Below, in pieces: positions 41,185 to 52,163 of a stretch of 64,000 nucleotides of DNA. Origin of the DNA: Oncomelania hupensis. Taxonomy: Eukaryota; Mollusca; Gastropoda; Littorinimorpha; Pomatiopsidae. Position 1 is the stretch's first letter; each line of letters begins with the position of its first letter. The position numbers and the translations under genes were made by a program. The notes under the pieces were generated by a model that was given only the letters and a program-made list of their open reading frames with translations, was not told where the DNA came from and searched no databases. The stretch is taken from contig CM072522.1 of the NCBI GenBank assembly GCA_036898135.1, forward strand, positions 58,998,209 to 59,062,208, in the 5' to 3' direction.

Positions 41185-43203
41185 AGAGACTGACAGACTG
41201 CCAGACTGATACTTTATTGGTCTATGAAATGTACGTAGACATTCGCCTTTAAACTGCACAAGTAAATGTAACATATAATTTTTTTTATAAAAATGACATG
41301 TAGAAACAAAAAAATTAATAATGCAACACATACTATAAAACAACTACTATCCCATACCCCAAACATACTTGCACTGTACACTCCCGTATACAACCCCACA
41401 CACCATCACAAACCAGCTCCACCATGCACAAACACCAACCACAGGCGTTCAACACATACATCCCATGTACATGCATGATCATCCCATGCTAAGCCAAATC
41501 ACAAAACAAGACTGTTGGAAAAATTCACACACACACTCACACACTGTGTAACCTCTGCCAGCCTGACCTTTGACCTGCTCTTTTAGGCTGCTGAAGAAGC
41601 ACAGACTGTTGTGGGTCAGTACGGACTCCATCGTCACCCTGTAGAAAAGCTCCAACACCCTGAAGCTCACATTAAGGGCATTCAGCCTTCTCATAAAGTA
41701 TAGGCGTTGGTTGGCCTTCTTGAGGAGCTGCAGAGTGTTGGGGACCAGTCCAAGTTGTTATAGATGATGGAGCCCAAGTACTTGTTTTGGTCCACCACCT
41801 CCACCATTTCACCCCCAATGACCAATGGGTCGAGTCTCGGAATGCTCCTCCTGTAGTCAACAACCATCTCCTTTGTATTAGAGACGTTGAGGAGGAGATG
41901 GTTGTCGTCGCACCATCTGACGAGCTCTTCCAATGGTACGAGCTCTTGCTCGTTGTGATAAGGCCGGTCAGGGATGTGTCATCAGAAAACATCACTTGGA
42001 GGGCGTCTTCAGCGGTACAGCGACAGTCGGCCGTGTAGAGGATGAAGAATGCCGGGAATAGGACTCAGCCATAAGGAACCCCTGTGTTATTATGAAGGTA
42101 TCCCGATGCCTTCACGGAGATGGACGACCTAATCACAACGCGTTGTAGTCTGTGAGAAAGCTGCAGAGCCATCTGATGATCAGGGGGTTGGCGTCCATTT
42201 TCATTTTCATCAGTTTCCGCATCATTAGGTGAGGCTGGATGGAGTTCAAAGCTAACGAAAAATCCAGGAAAAGAATTCTGGCATATGACTTCGGCCTCTC
42301 CAGGTGCCCCAATACAGAGTGGACTACGGTGATGATGGTGTCTTCGGTGTTTCTGTTGGGTGTGTATGCGAACTGCATGGGGTCATGGAGTGGGCGCGTT
42401 TCCCCAAGCAGTCGTTGAAGGACAATGCGCTTAAGGTACTTAAAAGGAATGGACGTTTGAGGGAGAGGGTTTTGTGAAGAGCGACAGGGCGATAGTCATT
42501 CAGGTTTGCAGGAGAGGGTTTCTTAAGGACAGGGATAAAGTTGGAAGACTTCCAAAGGGGTGGGATGTGTCCAGTGTCCATCGACTCCTGGAACAGGATG
42601 GTGAACACTGAGTCATGGCAGTTCCTGGGTACAGCTCCCGGAACATGAACTGGACCACAAGGACTCCTGGGGATGACCTGTCTAAAGCGCTGACTCACCT
42701 CTTACTCCCTCAGTGCCTCCCCACTGTTGTCTCTCTCACTCAGGGTCAGCCACAGTACTCGCTTGCTCAGTGAGATGTCAGTGGTGTCAAAGCGTGCATG
42801 GAAGATGTTTAGGTCGTTGGCCCACTTCTACTGGTCCTCTACATTCAAGGCCCTCTTCCATGGCTTATAGCCAGTCATTGTCTGTAGGTTGCTCCACAGT
42901 TTCATGGGAATTTTATAGATGCGAAGTTTTCTTCGACCTTGTCCCTGAACTTCCACTTGTTGTTTAGGATCACTCTTTTCCTTCTGCAGTTTCTTCACGT
43001 CATCTGAAGTCTACTCACTGAACGCCTTTTTCCTCTTCATCAGGACGTCTGCCACCTCCTTTGTCACCCATGGCTTGTTGTTGGGGTAGGTCTTCACCTC
43101 TTTAGTTGGCACCAACATGTCGATACAGAACTGGACATAGGAGGATGACGTCGACCTTTTCTCCTAGCGACGACTCATCCAGCAGAGCATCCCTGTCAGT
43201 GCA
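41185..43203 (-). mobile_element. CR1/L2-type LINE fragment in intron 4 of gene A
   Basis: Minus strand, several frames: QFAYTPNRNTEDTIITVVHS and LFLDFSLALNSIQPH (RT palm), then WCDDNHLLLNVSNTKEMVVD and YLGSIIYNNLDW (RT C-terminal side). The catalytic box is decayed. Block B lacks this segment at the corresponding place, so the insertion is specific to A or was lost in B. Boundaries are inferred from that comparison. The clade is assigned from motif resemblance only. Confidence 0.75.
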
Positions 43204-43390
43204 CTCCTACCAATACAACAAACACATTTTCATCTGTCAACCATGTGGTGTAAATAAAAGTGGCTATTAGAAAACAAAAAGGAAATCAAATGTTAATTTT
43301 GGGAGATTTGTATTTTTTTTAATTTAAATTGATTGCATCCGACACCATTATTGAAGGATGGGAGGAAACTAAAGTACCTGGAGAAAACAC

Positions 43391-43640
43391 TGGTGACCTG
43401 ACAAGTCTTCTATCTAAGTCATAGCCATTCATCCTCTGCAGGGTGACCTGACAAGTCTTGTATCTAAGTCATAGATATTCATCCTCTGCAGGGTGACCTG
43501 AAAAGTCTTGTATCTAAGTCATAGACATTCATCCTCTGCAGGGTGACCTGAAAAGCCTTGTATCTAAGTCATAGACATTCATCCTCTGCAGGGTGACCTG
43601 AAAAGTCTTGTATCTAAGTCATAAACATTCATCCTCTGCA
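43391..43640. repeat. 50-bp tandem repeat within a SINE-like segment
   Basis: Five units of GGGTGACCTGACAAGTCTTG + TATCTAAGTCATAGACATTC + ATCCTCTGCA. Block B holds the unit once at 58670-58720, as part of a minus-strand tRNA-SINE-like sequence. Confidence 0.9.
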
Positions 43641-43738
43641 GGGTTTGTACTCTCGAATGTTGGCATAGAAAACCACAATCCTAACCAACAGTGCTACTGC
43701 TATCACCCATGATCAATTTGCTGACTTCTTTGTTACAG

Positions 43739-43818
43739 AAAGCGCTGACCCATTGGAAACAAAGATGGTGTGGGTGAAGCCCAAGAGATACATAGGTGTA
43801 CTTCCAATAGAGTCTGAG
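43739..43818 (+). CDS. zinc-finger gene A, exon 5
   Basis: 80 bp, acceptor TTTGTTACAG|AA, donor CTGAG|GTAATA, phase 1 to 0. Encodes ESADPLETKMVWVKPKRYIG...ESE. Paralogous to exon 3. Here the motif is VKPK, so the acidic residue of the psi-K-x-E pattern is lost. Its phase-0 end is the one that fits the zinc-finger exon at 48250. Confidence 0.8.
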
Positions 43819-43934
43819 GTAATAATGGTACTTGACGTCTCTTTTACAAATCTTCCACACAATAACTATGTGGTACAGTAATCCAATAATAATTTTAAAA
43901 AAATAATAATAGTAATAATAATGGATGCTATATA

Positions 43935-46379
43935 CAGTGATACCTTTGGTTATGAACGCCTCAGGTCACAAACAATTCTGGTTTCAAACAACACCTTTTA
44001 ATTTTTTTTTGTCTCTCGTAAGGAACAGTGCAAGTTTCAAACTGCTTATTTTGGGAGCTGGTTAAGTAGATGTCAACAGCATGGCCACCACCTTCAACTC
44101 AGCAGTGACAGATGCCACCACTGAGATCCTTGGCAAGCACCGCCCAAAGAAGAAACTGTGGATCACATCTGAACTTTTGGACCTGTGTGATAAATGAAGA
44201 GAGTTGGAAAAAAAAAAACTTCACAGGGAGCTGATGCCTACTAAAAAATCAACAATGACATCCGAAAAGGCATGAGTACAGCAAAGGAGAACTGGATGGA
44301 AGTTCAATGCCAGAAAAAAAGGAACAATCTGAACAAAAACAACAGCAAGAAGACTTACCAGACAACACAAGGTCTCCTCGATCCAAAGCAAGTCTGGCAT
44401 ATGCCTTACAGAAGAACAAGAAGTCTTGGATAGATGGACAGAGCACTGCTCTGACCTTTGCCCCCACAAATCAAACAGAGACCTATCAGTTCTGGCGTGT
44501 CCCCAGAACAGAGAAGAAGAAGAAATCCTCCCAATTCTCAGAGAAGAAGTTGAGGCAGCAGTGCAATCACTGAAAAAATGGAAGTCAGCGGGAGTGGACG
44601 ACATACCCGCCGAATTGCTTCAAGCAGGAGGTGAAGCGATAACTAACGCACTCATCATTATCTGTAACAAGATCTGGCATAGTGGGGAGTGGCCTACACC
44701 ATGGCCCCAGTCGCCTGTCATCACTCTTCCTAAAACATTAAACCTTCAGGAATGTAAAAATTACCACACCATCAGCCTTATCATCCATTCCAGCAAGGTC
44801 CTCCTGAAAATAATACTCAACAGGGTGAAACCCCAAGCTGAACAAATCATAGCTGAAGAACAAGCAGGATTCAGGGCAGGGCACAGATTTTCAGCCTCAG
44901 TAATCTGCGAGAAATACCTACAGCACCAACATCTATATCATGTGTTTGTAGACGTCTTTTTCTATGCAGTGCAGATCTGTGGGCAACCATGAGAGTGTGA
45001 AACATCATTATTGAAGTCATCATAAAACTATATGACAAGGCTACCAGTGCAGTCCTCCACAACAGCGCCATCGGAAATTGGTTCAGAACAACAATCAGTG
45101 TGCGTCAAGGATGCCTACTCTCTCCAAAACTCTTTAACATCTTCCTAGAGATGCCCTTGCAGATACCGAAGTTACAGTCAGCATAGGGGGTAGAGCGATC
45201 TCCAACCTCCGTTTTGCGGATGACATTGATGGATTGGCTGGAGAGGAACAAGAACAGCTGGTACAGAGGCTTGACACCACCTCCAGAGCCTGTGGAATGG
45301 AAATAAGTGCAGAGAAGACCAAAGTGATGACCAGCAACACCAGTAGCATCAACACGGACATCAAAGTCCAAGGCCAATCCCTCAACACAGTGCATAGCTT
45401 CAAATATTTGGGAGCCATTGTATCAGACAATGGGTCCCGACAGGAAGTTCTCTCCAGGATCGCACAAACAACTGCTGCCTTGGCAAGGTTGAAGCCCATT
45501 TGGAAAGAGAGGACCATCAGTCTATATTCCAAGGTAAGACTGCTGCGCTCCATTCTCATCTCCATCTTCCTAAAACGCTTGAGAAACATGGACCTTCTGG
45601 GTATTTCCTGTCCTTATCACATCACCAACGCCGAATTCTGACAGATCATCACGCAAGCCATTGGGCAACACGATGACATGCTCACAGTGGTGAAGAAACG
45701 GAAACTCCGAAGGTATGGCCACTTCACCAGAACATCAGGTCTTGCAAAAGCCATCCTGCAAGGCACGATGCAAGGAAGCAGAAGAAGATGCAGATGGAAA
45801 AAGAGGTGGGAGGACAACGTTTGAGAATGGACTGGCTTGGCACTGAGCGAAGCCATAAGAGTTGCTGAGGACAGAGAAAGATGGAGTACGCTGGTTAAAA
45901 GATCATCTGTTGTGGCCCAACGACCTTCAAGTAATGGGATAGAATAGGATAGGAAGGAACAGTGGGTTGAAGTACAAATTTCCCTTGATAGTTTCTTGAT
46001 GCAGAAAGATTCCCAGTCAGCTGCCAAGAAAAAGCGGCAAGAAACTCCTGAAACTAATGATTCAGAATAGCAAGGAAAGTGACACATTTCCCATGATCGT
46101 TTTCTTGGTAAGACAGATAGATGAAATCTTTATTTTATTTTACATTTAATTTGTTTGGTTGTTTTCTTTCTCTGTATGTAATACAAAAACACATATTCTT
46201 TCTCCGTATGTAATACAAATACACCTATTCTTTATCTTTTGTCAGGTAAACTTGGATGTAAATAAAAAAGAATGATTCTTTCATCTTGAAACGGGTTGTC
46301 TGTATTTGATCGATTTCAGTGTTTCGGATTACGAACGTTTCCAGAACTTGGTTTGTTACCCAAGGTAGGCCTACCACTG
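43935..46379 (+). mobile_element. Tigger-like MITE in block A, split by a LINE
   Basis: Flanked by TA on both sides (43933-43934, 46380-46381), with terminal inverted repeats CAGTGATACCTTTGG and, at the right end, the complement of CAGTGGTAGG. The same element at 59028-59467 in block B is uninterrupted. The internal part encodes a fragment like SLDSFL-QKDSQ-AAKK, reminiscent of pogo/Tigger transposase tails. Confidence 0.8.
44031..45953 (+). mobile_element. GGATA-tail LINE, copy 5, inserted in the MITE
   Basis: Bounded by an 11-bp target duplication AAGGAACAGTG (44020-44030 and 45954-45964). 5'-truncated: begins in the linker after the endonuclease (ELLDLCDK), continues through RT (KSAGVDDIPAELLQAGGEA near 44590, FADDIDGLAGEE near 45215), and ends in GGGATAGAATAGGATAGG. 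A few stops and frameshifts (near 45000 and 45585) inactivate it, but it is the least decayed RT of the five copies. Confidence 0.9.
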
Positions 46380-46419
46380 TAGGTGCTGTTCCCCAAATCA
46401 CTGATCAGTGCGGCGATCT

Positions 46420-46570
46420 GTACCAACATACACACTGACATGTTTTACCCAGTCTGGCACACACAACAAACACATCTATCACTCAAACATGTGGCACCCA
46501 CAACAAAAACATCTGTCACTCCAACATGTGGCACACACAACAAACACATCTATCACTCAAACATGTGGCA
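46420..46570. repeat. 37-bp tandem repeats, block A
   Basis: Three to four units of CACATCTATCACTCAAACAT + GTGGCACACACAACAAA. The same array has about six units in block B at 59540-59745. Confidence 0.85.
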
Positions 46571-46789
46571 CAGAAAGAACATCATTAATTCCAAAAAAAT
46601 TGCCAGATTTCACGCTAACACAATATTAAATGCTTTACAAACTTTAGTTAGGAACGGACAATCACTCATTCAACAGATATTGTGTAACATACACAGTCAA
46701 AAAGGAGATGATGTAATCGCTGACCGTGATGATGATCACGATGATGACGCCACTACAAAGGGTTAGAACTCTGCCTTTTCAAAGTAACT

Positions 46790-47935
46790 ACAGCGTCGTC
46801 GGCTTCCAATTATTTCTGAAAGTAATGTCGACCTAGACGACCGATGAACCATGGTGTAGACTGCAATGATGATTAACATGAAGCGGCGATTTAAGTGAAA
46901 AGGGATGATGATCCATTCTTCGGCTCTCTGCCCCATAAGCCTTCGTGGACCACCAGTAGAGTACTTACGATGCGTAGCTGAAAGAAGACGTTGCAGACTC
47001 ACTCTCGTTAAAATTGCATGAGATGTACACGACTATGATGCGATCGTAAAGCTCTTAACGTCACTTGAACACGACCGATCTCTATGCCCAATGGCTTGGG
47101 GATGACTATTCATAAGGATATTTTTTGGAAAATGCGGAAAGGGTCATCAGTCCATTAAAGTTTGGGTACTGGGTACATAGGGTGGACTGGGAATAGGGAC
47201 ATGAAGAAACTCCACCCGAATATCCTCAACACCCTTGTGTCCATCAGTGCACTGCTGCTGGACAGAAACACAGACACAGGCCTACATGGCCACTATGAAA
47301 TATACATGTAATGTCAACTAGCTATTCATATGGTTTCTTTTTTCATAATCACGTTAAATTTAGGTTTGAAATGCGAACCATTAAATAATAAATTCAAATG
47401 AACTAGATTTTTGAAGCGATTTCGATCAATGCAACAACTACCATTAATTCCACCACACCACCTCACCCCTCTTCTCTCTCTCTTACTCTCTCTCTTTCTC
47501 TCTCTCTCTTACTCCATAATGCACACACGGAGACAAACATATATTTGATACTCACAAGGAATTAGAACTTCCCCTGGTGACTGGTTATTCCAACTATTTG
47601 TAGACATAGCGTCTACACAACAACCTGTTGAACAAAATCTGGGCATCAATCTTAGTTGCCACACCAACGAACATCAAAGCGATATTACTTGCTGAGATCT
47701 AAAAAAAAAACATCTAAAGTCTAACTGGCGATACAATTATGGATTTTTTAACCGTATGAGAACATCTAATCAGATTCATACATAACGCCATTCAACTACC
47801 CCTGCAAACCAAAAACTAATAACGTTATTTGCAAGAGAAGAATGATTAGCTATAAAACAATTAATCCCCCACTACAGGCACCCAAAATGAGAAATTAATA
47901 CAGGTCCGTGACACTCTGGCTGTTATTACAAATTA
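46790..47935. other. intron 5 sequence without counterpart in block B
   Basis: About 1.1 kb absent from the colinear place in block B (59900-59935). No ORF or repeat signature recognised. Probably an insertion in A or a deletion in B. Confidence 0.5.
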
Positions 47936-48069
47936 ATATATCCTCGTAATTGTCAGGACTGAAGTAGGCTTATCTTAACCATTATCAAGAAACTCAACAC
48001 ATTGTTGTGGCGTAATAATAATGATCGATTATGTTAATATAAAAAATACTAAAGATTAGTTAGTAATTG

Positions 48070-48112
48070 TTTATAGGGTCCAGCGGACTGCAAAGAGCCT
48101 AATCAGGACCAC
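48070..48112 (-). mobile_element. 3' fragment of the hairpin-TATA element
   Basis: GTCCAGCGGACTGCAAAGAG is the reverse complement of the 3' end of the elements at 49483 and 52164. It is followed by a (GAT)n run of about 85 bp (48116-48200). The same junction exists in block B at 60097-60160, so it predates the A/B duplication. Confidence 0.8.
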
Positions 48113-48204
<92 letters not shown>

Positions 48205-48249
48205 CTTTATAGTTAGTATTTTTTTGTAAATCTTGGTTTTCTTTTTCAG

Positions 48250-49191
48250 ATTCCAAATGCATGTGCTACACAACTGCATAATGTCAACTCAACACCACAG
48301 TCATTATTGGGCAAGTTCTCTTTTGCCTCAGTCACTCCCCACAGTGAAGTTAGTCTCAGAGATCATGAGTGTAGAACAAAGACAGAGCAAAAACAAAAAA
48401 CCAGAGAACAAAAGTATTATGTGTGTGATGTTTGTAATAAAACTTTCACTCAGGCTGGCAGTTTGAAGTTACATAAGCTTATGCATACAGGAGAGAAGAA
48501 TCATGTGTGTGATGTTTGTAATAAAGCTTTCACTCAGGCTGGCAGTTTGAAGTTACATAAGCTTATACATACAGGAGAAAAGAATCATGTGTGTGATGTT
48601 TGTAATAAAGCTTTCATTCAGGCTGGCTGTTTGAAGGAACATAAGCTTATACATACAGGAGAGAAGAATCATGTGTGCAGTGTATGTAATAAAGCTTTCA
48701 CTAGGGCTGGCCATTTGAAGCAACATAAGCTTATGCATACAGGAGAGAAGAATCATGTGTGTAATGTTTGTAATAAAGCTTTCACTCATGCTGGAAATTT
48801 GAAGGCACATAAGCTTATACATACAGGAGTGAAGAATCATGTGTGTAATGTTTGTAATAAAGCTTTCACTCAGGCTAGTGATTTGAAGGTACATAAGCTT
48901 ATACATACAGGAGAGAAGAATCATGTTTGTGATGTTTGTAATAAAGCTTTCACTCGGGCTGATAGTTTGAATTTACATAAGCTTATACATACAGGAGAGA
49001 AGAATCATGTTTGTGATGTTTGTAATAAAGCTTTCATTCAGGCTGGCTGTTTGAAGGAACATAAGCTTATACATACAGGAGAGAAGAATCACGTGTGTAA
49101 TGTTTGTAATAAAGCTTTCACTCGGGCTGGCCATTTGAAGCAACATAAGCTTATACATACAGGAGAGATGAATCTTGTGTACTCTTTGTAA
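48250..49191 (+). CDS. zinc-finger gene A, C2H2 array exon
   Basis: Acceptor TTTCTTTTTCAG|ATTCC; phase 0 fits exon 5. About 57 linker residues precede nine complete C2H2 fingers (CX2CX12HX3H) with TGEKNHVC linkers, from 48421 to about 49160. Such proteins bind DNA in the nucleus. Helix residues at -1,2,3,6 are, in order: QGSL, QGSL, QGCE, RGHQ, HGNA, QSDV, RDSL, QGCE, RGHQ; almost everything else is constant. A net 2-nt deletion around 49172 shifts the frame in finger 10 and the ORF ends NLVYSL at 49191. The first nine fingers remain a usable DNA-binding domain, so a shortened protein is possible. Confidence 0.88.
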   Translation: MPNACATQLHNVNSTPQSLLGKFSFASVTPHSEVSLRDHECRTKTEQKQKTREQKYYVCDVCNKTFTQAGSLKLHKLMHTGEKNHVCDVCNKAFTQAGSLKLHKLIHTGEKNHVCDVCNKAFIQAGCLKEHKLIHTGEKNHVCSVCNKAFTRAGHLKQHKLMHTGEKNHVCNVCNKAFTHAGNLKAHKLIHTGVKNHVCNVCNKAFTQASDLKVHKLIHTGEKNHVCDVCNKAFTRADSLNLHKLIHTGEKNHVCDVCNKAFIQAGCLKEHKLIHTGEKNHVCNVCNKAFTRAGHLKQHKLIHTGEMNLVYSL

Positions 49192-49482
49192 TAACTCTTT
49201 CACTCATGCTGGCCATTTGAAGGAACATAAGCTTATACATAAAGGAGAGAAGAATCGTGTGTGTAATGTTTGTAATAAAGCTTTCACTGGGGCTAGTGAT
49301 TTGAAGGAACATAAGCTTATACATAAAGGAGAGAAGAATCGTGTGTGTAATGTTTGTAATAAAGCTTTCACTGGGGCTAGTGATTTGAAGGAACATAAGC
49401 TTATACATACAGGAGAGAAGAATCGTGTGTGTAGTGTTTGTAATAAAACTTTCACTCGGGCTGATAGTTTGAAGTTAGATAA
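49175..49482 (+). pseudogene. fingers 10-13 of gene A, out of frame
   Basis: In the +2-shifted frame the array continues: CTLCNNSF-THAGHLKEH, two identical TGASDLKEH fingers, and TRADSLKLD cut off by an inserted element. These fingers are well preserved, so the frameshift is recent. Confidence 0.85.
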
Positions 49483-50082
49483 ACCCCCGTGAACGTGCCG
49501 GGGGTTTCAGTGTAAATAGTAACCCCGCTTTCTGGAAATTTAGCACTTTAAATTCCCACTGTCGCTGTTTTTCTCCTTTGTTCGTTCTCATTCCTACTGT
49601 GTTCTATCAATCTACTATACTGTCTTCTTCTTCGCTAGACCAGTCACCTACCTTTTTTCTTGAAAACTCTTCTGGGACAAAACTCCTCATTTGTGTGTGA
49701 GGTGTGTTGGATCAGCTTGGGAATATTGGACACTTTCTGCCATGTGGTCACGTGGGCTTCTTATGATGTTATTATTTGGCAATGTGGGCATTTTATATGT
49801 GTGTGTTATTTTATTATGATGTTTGTATTCTATTTTGTTTTTGTAAACGGGGGGTTCGATAACTTAGTGTATAGCCTCAGTGTACCCTGCTTGGGGGGTC
49901 TTTATTGTAACGTGACCGGCTGGTGGAGTGCCTTCAGTTTTACCACTAGGGTTGTTTTGGCAGATCTTTTATGAGGATTAGGGGTGAGTCCTCTTTCAGT
50001 AAAGTTGTGGTCTTGCTTTTGTGGTCCTGATTCAGCTCTTTGCAATCCTCTGGACCCTGTAAGCAATGAATATCTAACTAAC
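49483..50082 (+). mobile_element. hairpin-TATA element, copy 1 (in finger 13)
   Basis: 600-bp insertion flanked by a 14-bp duplication, TTGAAGTTAGATAA (49469-49482) and TTGAAGTTACATAA (50083-50096), one mismatch. It starts with a GC-rich inverted repeat (ACCCCC ... GGGGGT), then TGTAAATAG, and ends in TGGACCCTGTAAGCAATGAA + TATCTAACTAAC. No ORF. Long target duplication and a simple-repeat tail indicate LINE-type (target-primed) mobilisation of a non-autonomous element. Confidence 0.88.
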
Positions 50083-50096
50083 TTGAAGTTACATAA

Positions 50097-50514
50097 GCTT
50101 ATACATACAGGAGAGAAGAATCATGTGTGTAATGTTTGTAATAAAGCTTTCACTCAGGCTTGCACTATGATGCTACATAATGTTATACATACAGGAGAGA
50201 AAAATCTTTTCTGTGAGGCTTGTAATGAAGCTTTGACTTTGGTTAGCATTTTGAAGAAACACAAGTTGACACATTTTGGACACAAAAAATCATGTGTTTG
50301 ACATTTGTAAGAAAATTATTTCTGTCAGCTTTCCAGTTGAAGAGACATACACATACATGTTCAAAACAAAAAATCATTTGTCTGATGTTTGTATTAAGGC
50401 TTTCTCAGTGGCTCACAATTTGAAGCGAAACATGTTGATACATACTGAAGTGAACATTTAGATGACATATGTGTAATATATAATGCTTTTATTCCTGCTG
50501 ACAATTTGATGAAT
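50097..50514 (+). pseudogene. degenerate distal fingers of gene A
   Basis: Resumes with the second half of finger 13 (HKLIHTGEKNHVC), one finger with TQACTMMLH, then progressively broken fingers (CEACNEALTLVSILKKH; CIKAFSVAHNLKRN) with stops at 50300 and 50459. Decay increases with distance, suggesting that the 3' end lost function first. Confidence 0.75.
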
Positions 50515-51217
50515 ACCCCTTGGGGTCATGAGCAATCTTGCCACTGTAGATTGTTCTAACCTGTAAAGGGAACAGTGAAAGCCCCAGTTGAAAACCTGTC
50601 TTGCCTTTGTAGGCATTACAGATTCACTGCGGCAACAGTACCCCCGTTGGAGTGTTGGGGGTTTCAGTATAAATAGTATCCCCACTTTATGGAAATTTAG
50701 TGCTTTAAATTCCCACTGTTGCTATCTTCCTCATATACTCTTTCCCATTCCTGCTCTGTCCTATCACTCTGCTATACTATCTTCTTCTTCGCTAGATCAA
50801 TGACCTACCTTTTTTCTTGAAAACTCTTCCTGGACAAGACTCCTTGTTTGTGTATGAGGTCTGTTGGATCAGCTTGGGAGTGTTGGACGCTTTCTGCTGG
50901 GTGGTCACTAGGGCTTCCTATGATGTTAGTATTTAGCAATATAGGCATTTTATATGTATATGTTTCGTTGATGATTTGTAATGATGGTTGTATTCTATTT
51001 TGTTTTTGTAACCGGGGGTTCGCATAGTTGAGGTAAACCCTCAGCCGTCCCCCGCGTGGGATGTCTTTATTGTAAAGTGACTGGCCGGTGGAGGGCGTTC
51101 AATTTTCCCACTAGGGTTGTTTCAGCAGATCTTTTATGCGGATCGGGGGTTGTCCGGTCCTGATTTGGCTCGGAGGAGTCCGCTGGACCTAAAGCAACAA
51201 TAAATCAATCAATCAAT
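50515..51217 (+). mobile_element. hairpin-TATA element, copy 2 (703 bp)
   Basis: Flanked by CAATTTGATGAAT at 50502-50514 and 51218-51230 (13 bp; the left part may overlap the AATC tail). It carries about 125 bp more at the 5' end than the other copies, and that addition also begins with a palindrome, ACCCCTTGGGGT. The standard part starts near 50640 (ACCCCCGTTGGAGTGTTGGG), with TATAAATAG near 50671. The tail is (AATC)n. Confidence 0.85.
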
Positions 51218-51230
51218 CAATTTGATGAAT

Positions 51231-51340
51231 CATATGTTATTACACCCAGAAAGGACAATTAGCGGCTGTGCAATAATGCTTTCATTTAAATTGAGAACTT
51301 GAAGAAGCTTACAGGCTTGAGGCAGAAAAGAAGATAAAAA
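51231..51340 (+). pseudogene. last zinc-finger remnant of block A
   Basis: Continues the finger interrupted by copy 2: NLMNHMLLHPERT then GCAIMLSF, recognisable only from the spacing. Beyond 51340 no finger can be traced with confidence, apart from vague similarity near 51735. Confidence 0.5.
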
Positions 51341-51454
51341 CAACACATTGAGTTGTCAGATAAAACCAATCTTTCCAGTTTATTTTGAACGTTTTTTAAA
51401 GGTAAAATAAGTCTAAATGCCTAAAACTCTTGACTGCCTCTTTCATCCAAGTTG

Positions 51455-51495
51455 ATTCGGCTCTTTGCAGTCCGCTGGACCCTATAAATAACTAA
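51455..51495 (+). mobile_element. 3' fragment of the hairpin-TATA element
   Basis: GGCTCTTTGCAGTCCGCTGG + ACCCTATAAATAACTAACTC matches the 3' end of copies 1 and 3 with the TAAC-type tail. No 5' part. Confidence 0.8.
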
Positions 51496-51844
51496 CTCTC
51501 CACAGCAATTCTGCATATTGGCTCGAATAATATTGTGAACATTCTTTAAATTAAAATTATGACATTGTATCCCAAACATATTGTGGAGAGAAAATGGTAT
51601 GCAATATACGTAATATATTGAATGCTGTCAGTTAATAGTATGTGAAACATTTAAGCATTGAATGTAAAGGAGACAACATTTTGTGATAGGGGTTTAAGGT
51701 ATCACCAGTTGTCACATACTGTAAAGACAAATTATGCATGTGATAAGTGTTGACTCAAGTTGAGTACTAAAAGAAGCATAGGTTGAGAAATGCGGGGTAA
51801 AAAATATAATACAAGCGATATTTGTGACCCCTGGAAATCCACCA

Positions 51845-52100
51845 TTGTATAGCATGGGATGTTTGTAACCCTCATTGTATAGCATGGGATGTTTGTAACC
51901 ATCATTGTATGGCTTGGGATGTTTGTAACCACCATTGTATGGCATGGGATGTTTGTAACCACCATTGTATGGCTTGGGATGTTTGTAACCACCGTTGTAT
52001 GGCATGGGATGTTTGTAACCACCATTGTGATGCCATGGGATGTTTGTAACCACCATTGTGTGGCATGGGATGTTTGTAACCACCTTTGTGATGCCATTTA
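51845..52100. repeat. 30-bp minisatellite, about 8 copies
   Basis: Units of CATTGTATGGCATGGGATGT + TTGTAACCAC. Open minus frames are incidental. Confidence 0.93.
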
Positions 52101-52163
52101 TATGATGTGTAGCATGTTGCCATTGATTGTAAAGGAGACAACAAGAGATTCACCCTGCTGTTA

